Shown: positions 7,097-14,640 of the stretch, one piece after another
Layout: each line of letters begins with the position of its first letter
Numbering within the stretch: the stretch's first letter is position 1
NCBI GenBank assembly: GCA_937896065.1
Contig: CALBLI010000014.1
Coordinates: 1-16,052, forward strand
Length of the DNA: 16,052 nucleotides
Direction of reading: 5' to 3'
From: an uncultured Caryophanales bacterium
GTDB taxonomy: Bacteria > Bacillota_I > Bacilli_A > RFN20 > CAG-288
Program-made: the position numbers and the translations under genes
Notes under the pieces: generated by a model
The model's database searches: none
What the model was told of the DNA's origin: nothing
What the model saw: only the letters and a program-made list of their open reading frames with translations

Positions 7097-8560
7097 ATGA
7101 ACAAGAAAATTGAAAAAAAAGACGGATTATTAAAAATTGATTTAACTTTTGATGAAAAGGAATTTCAAGCAGCTTTAAATAAAGCTGAGATTAATTTAGC
7201 AAAAGAGGTAGTTGTACCAGGATATAGAAAAGGTCATGCTCCTCTTGATTTAGCTAAAAAATATCTCAATTCTAATCGTTTGAGCGATGAGATTATCAAT
7301 AATTTCTTAAAGTCAGCTGATAAGGAATTTACTTCCACTAAACTTTATGAGCAATATAAAATTTTAAATATTAGACCTGAAGTTAATGTTTCTAAATTTG
7401 AAGAAAAAGAGACTGATATATCTATCACTTATCTTCTCTCACCAGAAGTTATCAAATTAGGTGACTACAAGGGTATCAAATCTGATATTACTGAAAAGAA
7501 AATAACTGATAAAGATGTTGAAGAAGAATTAAAAAAATTAGCTAAAGAGAATGAAGAACTTGTTTCAGTTGATAGAGAAGCTAAATTAAATGATACTGCT
7601 AATATTGATTTTGTTGGTTATTTAAATGGCAAGGCATTTGATGGCGGTGAAGGAAAAAGTTTTGATTTAGTATTAGGTAGCAATCATTTTGTCCCTGGTT
7701 TTGAAGAACAGATTGTTGGACATAAAGCTGGTGATAAGTTTGAAATTAAAGTCACTATGCCTGAAAATTATCCTGATGAACTTGCTAATAAAGAAACTGT
7801 TTTTAAAGTCACCATCAATTCTATTAAAGAAGGACAAGTCCCTGAAATCAATGATGAGTTTGCTACCACCTTGACTGGTGACTATGTCAGCAAGAATTTA
7901 GCTGAGCTTAAAGAAAAAGTTAAAAACAAATTAGTTGAAAATGCTCAAAAAGAATACATCAATCAAAAAGCTAATGACTATTTGTTAAAATGCCGTGATT
8001 CATCTACATATGAGATTGCTGATAAATATGTTGACATGATTGTTGAAGATCGTCTTGCTAGCGAAAGACAAAGAGTGGAAAATCAAGGCTTAACCTTAGA
8101 AGAATACTTAAAGTTAGTTAAAATGGATTTTGATAGCTTTAAAGCTGACATCAGAAATAATGCTTTAGCTGAAATCAAAAATGGGCTTGTTTATGATGCT
8201 ATAACTACAGCTGAAAATATTCCAGCTATCACTAATGCTGATATTGAAAAACAGATTGGCTTACCTATTTCGGCTTTCACTAATCAATATTCCAGTTATT
8301 TAAAAATGCAAAAATTAAATGATAGTCAAATTGCAAATGAAATTAGAAGATATTTAAATTCTGTCGCTACTAATTTGATTCAACAAAGAGTTATTGATAA
8401 GATTTTAATTTTAAATGGTGATAAAAAAGAGGAAACAGTTGAAAAGAAAGAAAATAAAGAAAAATCAACTGAAAAGAAAGCTGCTAGTGAAAAGAAAACA
8501 ACTACTGCTAAAAAAACTACTAAAAAAGTCGATGCTGAAGGAGAAAAAGAAGATAAATAA
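7097..8560 (+). CDS. tig: Trigger factor (ribosome-associated chaperone) with lysine-rich tail
   Basis: Trigger factor binds the large ribosomal subunit beside the exit tunnel and shields nascent chains; it also has prolyl isomerase activity. The N-terminal domain carries the ribosome-binding loop GYRKGHAP (residues 42-49, family GFRxGxxP). An FKBP-type isomerase domain follows at about 160-245 (DFVGYLNGKAFDGG, VPGFEEQIVGHKAGD). The helical C-terminal substrate-binding domain runs to about residue 440. At 487 aa it is longer than the usual 430 or so because of a 46-residue tail (442-487) with 16 lysines plus Glu, Thr and Ala, including TTTAKKTTKK. The start is fixed by AGGAG at 7085-7089, 7 bases before the ATG. 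It is first in the operon, and lon starts 44 bases after it. In many Firmicutes clpX lies between tig and lon; here it does not. Confidence 0.96.
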   Translation: MNKKIEKKDGLLKIDLTFDEKEFQAALNKAEINLAKEVVVPGYRKGHAPLDLAKKYLNSNRLSDEIINNFLKSADKEFTSTKLYEQYKILNIRPEVNVSKFEEKETDISITYLLSPEVIKLGDYKGIKSDITEKKITDKDVEEELKKLAKENEELVSVDREAKLNDTANIDFVGYLNGKAFDGGEGKSFDLVLGSNHFVPGFEEQIVGHKAGDKFEIKVTMPENYPDELANKETVFKVTINSIKEGQVPEINDEFATTLTGDYVSKNLAELKEKVKNKLVENAQKEYINQKANDYLLKCRDSSTYEIADKYVDMIVEDRLASERQRVENQGLTLEEYLKLVKMDFDSFKADIRNNALAEIKNGLVYDAITTAENIPAITNADIEKQIGLPISAFTNQYSSYLKMQKLNDSQIANEIRRYLNSVATNLIQQRVIDKILILNGDKKEETVEKKENKEKSTEKKAASEKKTTTAKKTTKKVDAEGEKEDK

Positions 8561-8604
8561 TTTTCCTTCTAAAAAATGTGTGCTAATTTAAAAGGAGATT
8601 TCAT

Positions 8605-11073
8605 ATGGCTGAAAATATCAAAATGAAATATGTGGTACTTCCAAATCACAATGATGTGGCTTTACCAAATATTAAAATGACACTTCTTGCAACTAATGCA
8701 TATGATAAGAAAGTCTTTGCTAATTTAAAAACTGGTGACGATTTTGTTATGTCATATTGTGCTACTGAAAATGCTTATGGTGATTTTGACAATATTGTTT
8801 TACCAAGTGTAAAAACTGTTGCTACTTTGTGTTCTATTCTTTCAATTGAAGAACAAGAATTAACATTGAAAGTTACTATTGTTGGTAAACAAATACTAGA
8901 TTTGAGTGACTTTGTAATTGATGAAAAAGATAAGGTCGTTAAAGCTACTGGTGTAGTAAGAACGGCATATGATAGACAAGACGATAAGATATATGAAGCA
9001 TTATCTAAGTTTTCAACTGCATATGTTGGGCTTAGAAAACAATATCCTTCTCTTCCTTCACTTCCTGATTTTACTCAAGAAGTCACTGATATGAGAATGG
9101 TTGCTTATTATATTGCTGTTTTCTTAAATTCGGCTGCTTTTACTAAGCAAACAATTCTTGAAGAGAAAGATCCTGTTGAAAAAATAAGGATTGTTACTGA
9201 AGATTTAGAACGTTTTAATCTTGATTCAAAAATTGAATATGAGATTCAAAATCGTGTTTCTAAAGCTATTGATAAGAATCAAAGAGAATACGTTTTAAGG
9301 GAAAAAATGAAAGTCGTCAAGGATGAACTCAAAGAATTTGATGGCGGCGGTCAAGACGAAGTCTATCTTAAAAAGATTACTGATCATCCTGAAAATTATC
9401 CTGAAAACATTCAAAAAAGAATCAAGGCTGAACTAAATAGAATAAAACTTCTTCCTGCTGGTGCTCAAGAAGTTGGAATCATCTATACTTATCTTGATTT
9501 ACTTGTCAATTTGCCATGGAGAATATCTTCAGTTGATAATGAAAATTTTGAATCAGTTAAAGCAGTCCTTGAAAAAAATCATCATGGACTTAAAAAACAA
9601 AAAGAGAGAATTTTACAGTACTTAGCTGTCAAACAATTGACTCATTCTTTAAAAGCACCTATTTTATGTTTCTATGGTGCACCAGGTGTTGGTAAAACAT
9701 CTCTTGCTATTTCAATTGCTGAAGCATTAGGTAGAAAGTTTACTAAACTTGCTTTGGGCGGTATTTCTGATGAAGCTGAAATCAGAGGTCACAGACGCAC
9801 ATACGTTGGTGCACTTCCTGGTAAAATCATCTCTCAAATAAATAAATGTGGATCCAATAATCCTGTCTTCCTTTTAGATGAAATTGATAAAATTGATGGC
9901 GGCGGTTATAGAGGTGATCCAGCCAGTGCTCTTCTTGAAGTATTAGATCCTGAACAAAATCAAGTTTTCACCGATAATTATCTTGATGAGCCGTTTGATT
10001 TATCAAATGTGATGTTTATTTGCACAGCAAATGATATTTCAAAAATCCCTGGACCACTTTTAGATAGACTTGAGATGATTGAACTCAATACTTATACAAA
10101 ATTTGAAAAACTTGAAATTGCTAAAACTCATCTTTTAAAGATGGAAGAAGAAGCAAATGGTGTCAAAGATGGCATGATGAGTTGGAACGATGATGCTATT
10201 GATTATATTGTTGAATATTATACTAGAGAAGCTGGTGTGCGTGAACTGAGAAGAAAAATATCAACAATTGACCGCAAATATGCTGTTGATTATCTAAATG
10301 ATCCTAAAAAGAATAGTTCAATAACTATTGATATTAAAGCTGTTCAAAAATATTTAGGACCTGAAATATTCCTTCACGAGAAAAATGTTTCAGATTCACA
10401 AATTGGTATCATCAATGGACTTGCTTATACTGATGCTGGCGGTGAAGTATTAGAGATTGAAACAACCACTTATCCTGGAAGGGGCAATCTTATTTTAACT
10501 GGTAATTTAGGTGATGTTATGAAAGAAGCTTGCTCAACTGCTCTTTCATATGTCAGATCAATTGGAAGTGATTTAGGAATCAATCCTGAATTCTTTACTG
10601 AAAATGATATTCATATTCACTTCCCTGAAGGTGCTACTCCAAAAGATGGACCATCAGCTGGTGTTGCAACAGTGATGGTAATTATTTCAGCTATTTGTGG
10701 AGTCAGAATCAGAAATGATGTCGCGATGACTGGTGAAGTTGATTTGCGTGGTAATGCTATGCCAATTGGTGGACTTAGAGAAAAATGTAATGCTGCTAGT
10801 AGAGAGCACATTAAAACTGTTTTCATTCCAAAAGAAAATCATCGTGATAGATTAGAACTTCCAAAAGAAATAGCTGATGCATTAGAAATTGTTGAAGTTA
10901 AAAAAGTCGATGAATTGTTCTCTAAAGTTTTCTTAGATGATCTAAGTAAAATGAAAGATAAGATTTTCAAAAATACTACTCCAAAAAAAGATAAAAATAA
11001 AGCTGATGCAAAAGAAGAACTGAAAAAAGTTTCTTCCAAGAAAACAGCTTCTAAAAAGACAACTAAGAAATAA
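8605..11073 (+). CDS. lon: ATP-dependent protease Lon with lysine-rich tail
   Basis: Lon unfolds and degrades damaged and selected regulatory proteins in the cytoplasm. The 822-aa chain has a divergent N-terminal substrate domain (about 1-200), a coiled helical region, the AAA+ module with Walker A GAPGVGKT (358-365, Lys364) and Walker B VFLLDE (421-426), and a C-terminal Ser-Lys protease. The catalytic dyad is Ser684 in PKDGPSAG and Lys727 in GGLREKCNAA; the 43-residue separation equals that of E. coli Ser679/Lys722. After the protease comes a tail (788-822) with 14 lysines in 35 residues, ending SKKTASKKTTKK, similar to the trigger factor tail. AAAGGAG (8591-8597) lies 7 bases before the ATG. 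No promoter is visible in the 44-base gap after tig, so it is probably cotranscribed. There is no membrane segment, so it is of the LonA type. Confidence 0.97.
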   Translation: MAENIKMKYVVLPNHNDVALPNIKMTLLATNAYDKKVFANLKTGDDFVMSYCATENAYGDFDNIVLPSVKTVATLCSILSIEEQELTLKVTIVGKQILDLSDFVIDEKDKVVKATGVVRTAYDRQDDKIYEALSKFSTAYVGLRKQYPSLPSLPDFTQEVTDMRMVAYYIAVFLNSAAFTKQTILEEKDPVEKIRIVTEDLERFNLDSKIEYEIQNRVSKAIDKNQREYVLREKMKVVKDELKEFDGGGQDEVYLKKITDHPENYPENIQKRIKAELNRIKLLPAGAQEVGIIYTYLDLLVNLPWRISSVDNENFESVKAVLEKNHHGLKKQKERILQYLAVKQLTHSLKAPILCFYGAPGVGKTSLAISIAEALGRKFTKLALGGISDEAEIRGHRRTYVGALPGKIISQINKCGSNNPVFLLDEIDKIDGGGYRGDPASALLEVLDPEQNQVFTDNYLDEPFDLSNVMFICTANDISKIPGPLLDRLEMIELNTYTKFEKLEIAKTHLLKMEEEANGVKDGMMSWNDDAIDYIVEYYTREAGVRELRRKISTIDRKYAVDYLNDPKKNSSITIDIKAVQKYLGPEIFLHEKNVSDSQIGIINGLAYTDAGGEVLEIETTTYPGRGNLILTGNLGDVMKEACSTALSYVRSIGSDLGINPEFFTENDIHIHFPEGATPKDGPSAGVATVMVIISAICGVRIRNDVAMTGEVDLRGNAMPIGGLREKCNAASREHIKTVFIPKENHRDRLELPKEIADALEIVEVKKVDELFSKVFLDDLSKMKDKIFKNTTPKKDKNKADAKEELKKVSSKKTASKKTTKK

Positions 11074-11074
11074 A

Positions 11075-11638
11075 GTGAGCAATAAATATTTTAAAGAATC
11101 AGTTTTTGTAAAATCATGTACAAAAAAAGAAGACTACCTATTAGATTTACCCGCCGTTTGTTTTTTGGGTAGATCTAATGTTGGTAAGTCGACATTAATC
11201 AATTTACTAACTAGCAGTAAGAGACTGATGAAAACTAGTAAAACACCTGGGCTAACTAGACTTATTAATTACGCTGTTATTGATAAGTCTTTTTATATTT
11301 GTGATTCACCAGGATATGGCTATGCTAGTTTAAATAGAGAGCACTTTGCTAAATTGATGGATGATTTTCTCTCATCAAGAAATTTAAGAAAAGTATATCT
11401 TCTTATTGATTCGAGAAGACTTATTCAAGAAGGAGATTTAGCATTTGCTGATAATTTGAAAGTTCCATACTGTTATATATTTACAAAATATGACAAATTA
11501 TCAGGCAATGAAAAATATTATCTAGAGAAGCAAAAGAAACTGCTTGATGAGGATAAAAAACAATATTTTGTTGTGACATCTGTTGATAATTCTTCTTTAG
11601 ATAAGGTCAGAATGGATATAATAAATACAGTTAAATAA
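11075..11638 (+). CDS. engB: Ribosome biogenesis GTPase EngB/YsxC
   Basis: This essential GTPase acts in late assembly of the large ribosomal subunit. The 187-aa product is of normal size (B. subtilis YsxC about 195). It shows G1 GRSNVGKST (32-40), a G2 Thr in PGLTR (Thr61), G3 DSPGYG (77-82) and G4 TKYDK (137-141); the family usually has DxPGYG and TKxDK. It starts with GTG at 11075, a single base after the lon stop, and lacks a clear Shine-Dalgarno site, so translational coupling to lon is likely. No later methionine precedes the G1 motif, which rules out a shorter start. lon followed by ysxC is a conserved Firmicutes order. Confidence 0.95.
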   Translation: MSNKYFKESVFVKSCTKKEDYLLDLPAVCFLGRSNVGKSTLINLLTSSKRLMKTSKTPGLTRLINYAVIDKSFYICDSPGYGYASLNREHFAKLMDDFLSSRNLRKVYLLIDSRRLIQEGDLAFADNLKVPYCYIFTKYDKLSGNEKYYLEKQKKLLDEDKKQYFVVTSVDNSSLDKVRMDIINTVK

Positions 11639-11650
11639 TTGAGGTGTTAT

Positions 11651-14212
11651 ATGAAAGAACTTGATAAAAATTATGATCATAAAATTTCGGAAGAAGGCAA
11701 AGAAGAATTTTGGTTAAAGAAAGGCTTTTTTAAAGCTAATAGTAAGGAAAACCAAGATAAGAAACCTTTTTCAATGATTGTTCCACCTCCAAATGTTACT
11801 GGTGTTTTGCATATTGGTCATGCATTAAATACCATAACCTTAGATACGATTGCAAGATATAAAAAAGTATCTGGATATGATGTTTTATTTTTACCTGCTC
11901 AAGATCACGCAGGTATTGCAACGCAAGCAAAAGTTGAAGAAAAATTGAATAAGGAAGGCAAGAGCCGTTTTGATTTAGGCAGAGAAGGATTCTTAAAAGA
12001 AGCTTATAAATGGAAAGATGAGCATCATGATTATATTTATAGACAATGGCTTGCACTAGGTCTATCAATGGATTATTCCAAAGAAAGATTCACTTTAGAT
12101 GATAAAATGTCTAAAGCTGTCAGTTATGTTTTTAAAAAATTATATGATGAAGGTTTAATATATCGCGGTGAGAGAATCATCAATTGGGATCCTGTATTTA
12201 AGACAGCATTATCTGATATTGAAGTTGTTTATAAAGAGGATAAGGGTAAGTTTTATTATTTTAAATACTATCTTGAAGATAAATCACGCTATTTAGAAGT
12301 TGCTACTACAAGACCTGAGACTATGTTTGGTGATGTCTGTTTGGTTTATAATCCTAAAGATAAAAGATATCAAGATTTAGAAGGCAAAAAAGTTATCAAT
12401 CCTGCAAATAACAAGCTTATTGATATCATTGCCGATGAGTATGTTGATATCAGTTTTGGAACTGGTCTTATGAAATGTACCCCTGCTCATGATCCAAATG
12501 ATTTTGAAATTGCTAAAAGACATAATTTAAAATTCATCAAAATATTTACTGATGATATCAAAATGAATGATAATTGTCCTAAAAAGTATCAAGGTCTTGA
12601 TAATATTGCTTGCCGTGAAAAACTGGTTGAAGATATTAAAAATGATGGAAACCTTATCAAGATTGAAGATATAACACATAATGTATCTCATTCAGAAAGA
12701 AGTGACGCTGTTGTTGAACCTATGTTGTCAAAACAATGGTTTGTCAAAATGAAACCACTTGCTGATGCTGTTTTAAAAGTTCAAAAATCGAAAGATAAAA
12801 CAACTTTCTTCCCATCCAGATATGCTAAAGTTTTTGCTAAGTGGCTTGCAAATACTAATGATTGGTGCATTTCAAGACAACTTTGGTGGGGCCATCGTAT
12901 ACCTATTTATACTGACTTAAAAACTGGAGAAGTAATTTGCTCAACAGAAAAGCTTGATGAGAAAAAATACAAGCAAGATGAAGATGTTTTAGATACTTGG
13001 TTTTCATCAGCTTTAGCTCCATTTGCTTTTTTAAATTGGCCAGACAAAAATGATGAATTGTATAAAAGATTCTATCCTCTTGATTTGATGGTAACTGGCT
13101 GGGATATTATTTTCTTTTGGGTTGAAAGAATGGCATTTGACGGACTTCATTTTACAGGTAAAATGCCATTTAAAAAGGTTTTAATTCATGGTCTTGTAAG
13201 AGATGAAAAAGGAAGGAAAATGTCTAAATCTTTAGGAAATGGTATTGATCCTTTTGAAATCATTGAAAAATATGGTGCTGATTCACTGCGCTTATCACTT
13301 CTTTCTTCATCAACTCCAGGCCTTGATATGTCCTTTAATATGAATAGAGTTGAAAAGCAACATTCATTTATCAATAAAATTTGGAATGCATCACGCTTTA
13401 TGATTATGAATTTGGGGACCGATTTTAAGCCACGCAAATTAAAAGCTGATGAATTGTCGTTTATCGATAGTTATATCATTTCTAAATTTAATAATTTAGT
13501 TAAGAATGTTAAAAGAAACATGGATAAATATGAACTTGGTCAAGCATGTGAGTATTTATATAACTTCACCTATGATACTTTCTGCTCTGAATATTTAGAA
13601 TATTGTAAAGTTAAAATTGATGATCATAAGACGGAAGTTGGTAAAAATGTTATGTATATGATACTTACGAAACTATTAGTGATGCTATTTCCTTTTGCTC
13701 CATTTGTTTCAGAAACTATTTACCAAGCACTTCCAGGTAGCCAAGAATCAATTTATTTAGAATCATATCCTCAACCAATCAAATTAAAATTAAAAGAAAG
13801 CGATGTAAAACTTGCAAATTCTTTAAATGAGGCTATCAAATATGTGAGAAACTTTAAATCTACAAATTCACTTCAACCAAATAGTGCTATCGATCTATCA
13901 CTTTCGGCAAGTGATGAAGTAATTTCTATTATTTCTCCTTATTTAACAAGATTTACATTTGCTAATAAGATTGATAATAGTGATAATAAAAATAGTATTC
14001 ACTTTGATTCATTTTCACTTGCTGTCAATATTGAAAACAATGCTGATATCTTATCAAAAATTGAGAAAAGAAAAGAGTTTTTAAAAAATGAAATTGAACG
14101 AAGTAAGAAATTATTAGAGAATCAAAATTTCATTTCTAAAGCCAATCCTACAAAAGTTGCAATGGAAAAAGAAAAATATCAAAAATATTTAGAAGAATAC
14201 AAAAAATATTAA
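11651..14212 (+). CDS. valS: Valyl-tRNA synthetase
   Basis: ValS charges tRNA-Val with valine and hydrolyses wrongly attached threonine. It is a class Ia synthetase of 853 aa, close to the roughly 880 of Bacillus. Seen in order: PPPNVTGVLHIGH with the HIGH motif (54-57), DHAGIATQ, the CP1 editing domain with TTRPETMFGD (219 onward), CISRQLWWGHRIP, GWDIIFFW, KMSKS (523-527) followed by LGNGIDP, an anticodon-binding helical domain, and a C-terminal coiled coil ending in FISKANPTKVAMEKEK. A TTG at 11639 is in frame, but ATG 11651 has GAGGTG at 11641-11646 and gives the usual N-terminus, so I chose the ATG. The gene begins 12 bases after the engB stop and closes the tig-lon-engB-valS series. No T-box leader is visible upstream, as expected for an internal operon gene. 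Confidence 0.97.
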   Translation: MKELDKNYDHKISEEGKEEFWLKKGFFKANSKENQDKKPFSMIVPPPNVTGVLHIGHALNTITLDTIARYKKVSGYDVLFLPAQDHAGIATQAKVEEKLNKEGKSRFDLGREGFLKEAYKWKDEHHDYIYRQWLALGLSMDYSKERFTLDDKMSKAVSYVFKKLYDEGLIYRGERIINWDPVFKTALSDIEVVYKEDKGKFYYFKYYLEDKSRYLEVATTRPETMFGDVCLVYNPKDKRYQDLEGKKVINPANNKLIDIIADEYVDISFGTGLMKCTPAHDPNDFEIAKRHNLKFIKIFTDDIKMNDNCPKKYQGLDNIACREKLVEDIKNDGNLIKIEDITHNVSHSERSDAVVEPMLSKQWFVKMKPLADAVLKVQKSKDKTTFFPSRYAKVFAKWLANTNDWCISRQLWWGHRIPIYTDLKTGEVICSTEKLDEKKYKQDEDVLDTWFSSALAPFAFLNWPDKNDELYKRFYPLDLMVTGWDIIFFWVERMAFDGLHFTGKMPFKKVLIHGLVRDEKGRKMSKSLGNGIDPFEIIEKYGADSLRLSLLSSSTPGLDMSFNMNRVEKQHSFINKIWNASRFMIMNLGTDFKPRKLKADELSFIDSYIISKFNNLVKNVKRNMDKYELGQACEYLYNFTYDTFCSEYLEYCKVKIDDHKTEVGKNVMYMILTKLLVMLFPFAPFVSETIYQALPGSQESIYLESYPQPIKLKLKESDVKLANSLNEAIKYVRNFKSTNSLQPNSAIDLSLSASDEVISIISPYLTRFTFANKIDNSDNKNSIHFDSFSLAVNIENNADILSKIEKRKEFLKNEIERSKKLLENQNFISKANPTKVAMEKEKYQKYLEEYKKY

Positions 14213-14266
14213 TAAAATAAAATTTATCTTCTTTAAAACTATATAGTTAGTAAGGAGGTAATAAAT

Positions 14267-14443
14267 ATGGAAAAGATGAATGATGAAGAGCTTCTTCAAA
14301 TTAAAGGAAATGAAGCCATTACTCTTACTACATTGATGGCGTATTTGTCCATTGGCTTAGTGTCAGTTATTTGCTACCGTTTCTTTAAATCTTCAGCCGG
14401 TAAAGCTACTCTTCCAGGTGGCTTTCAATTTACTTGGAGTTAG
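14267..14443 (+). CDS. 58-aa single-span peptide with bacteriocin-like leader features
   Basis: A short frame reads from ATG 14267 to TAG 14441-14443. Its ribosome binding site AAGGAGGT (14252-14259, spacing 7) is the only perfect 8-base match to the anti-Shine-Dalgarno sequence that I noted before a gene in this window, so translation should be strong. The product starts MEKMNDEELLQIKGNEA, which recalls double-glycine leaders (EL-x-x-I-x-G-G) but with Gly-Asn in place of Gly-Gly. A hydrophobic segment (about 20-37, LTTLMAYLSIGLVSVICY) could span the membrane. The end is KSSAGKATLPGGFQFTWS, with a glycine pair and aromatic residues. There is one cysteine. I do not recognise the family. Possible roles are a small membrane protein or a secreted bacteriocin/signal peptide; no processing or export gene is beside it. 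It probably shares the valS transcript and is followed at once by a terminator. Confidence 0.7.
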   Translation: MEKMNDEELLQIKGNEAITLTTLMAYLSIGLVSVICYRFFKSSAGKATLPGGFQFTWS

Positions 14444-14490
14444 AAAAAAAGGTCACTTCATTAATTAAAGATAGTGAGGTGACTTTTTTT
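14444..14490 (+). terminator. Intrinsic terminator after the 58-aa peptide gene
   Basis: Arms 14451-14460 (GGTCACTTCA) and 14475-14484 (TGAGGTGACT) pair over 10 positions with two G-U pairs, closed by a 14-base loop and followed by T7. An A7 run on the left side pairs with the T run and could let it work on the other strand as well. It ends the tig-to-peptide transcription unit. Confidence 0.85.
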
Positions 14491-14530
14491 ATTTGTTTAA
14501 CTTGATTAAAAAAATAAAAAAAGCTCATGT

Positions 14531-14550
14531 TTATTAGTAATTACTAATAA
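14531..14550. repeat. 20-bp perfect palindrome upstream of the Sel1 gene promoter
   Basis: TTATTAGTAATTACTAATAA is identical to its reverse complement over all 20 bases. It lies 28 bases before the -35 element of the next promoter and has no T run after it, so it is more like a protein-binding site than a terminator. No known operator was matched. Confidence 0.6.
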
Positions 14551-14578
14551 TAAATTGAAATAAAATGTGTTTAATTTG

Positions 14579-14606
14579 TTGAAACTTAATAACAATTGTT
14601 TATAAT
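14579..14606 (+). promoter_or_regulatory. Promoter of the Sel1-repeat gene
   Basis: TTGAAA (14579-14584) and a perfect TATAAT (14601-14606) are separated by 16 bases. The last 10 spacer bases, AACAATTGTT (14591-14600), form a perfect palindrome touching the -10. Transcription would start near 14613, and AAGGAG (14628-14633) sits 7 bases before the ATG. Confidence 0.7.
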
Positions 14607-14640
14607 ATTGTATGTATTACTTTAAACAAGGAGACTAAAT

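Noticed and set aside
8578..8586. GTGTGCTAA, a CIRCE right half-site before lon (a similar one at 2092-2100)
   Set aside because: The matching left arm at 9-base spacing is absent in both cases.
11639..11650. TTG start for valS adding 4 residues
   Set aside because: ATG 11651 is preceded by GAGGTG at suitable spacing and the extra residues overlap that site.
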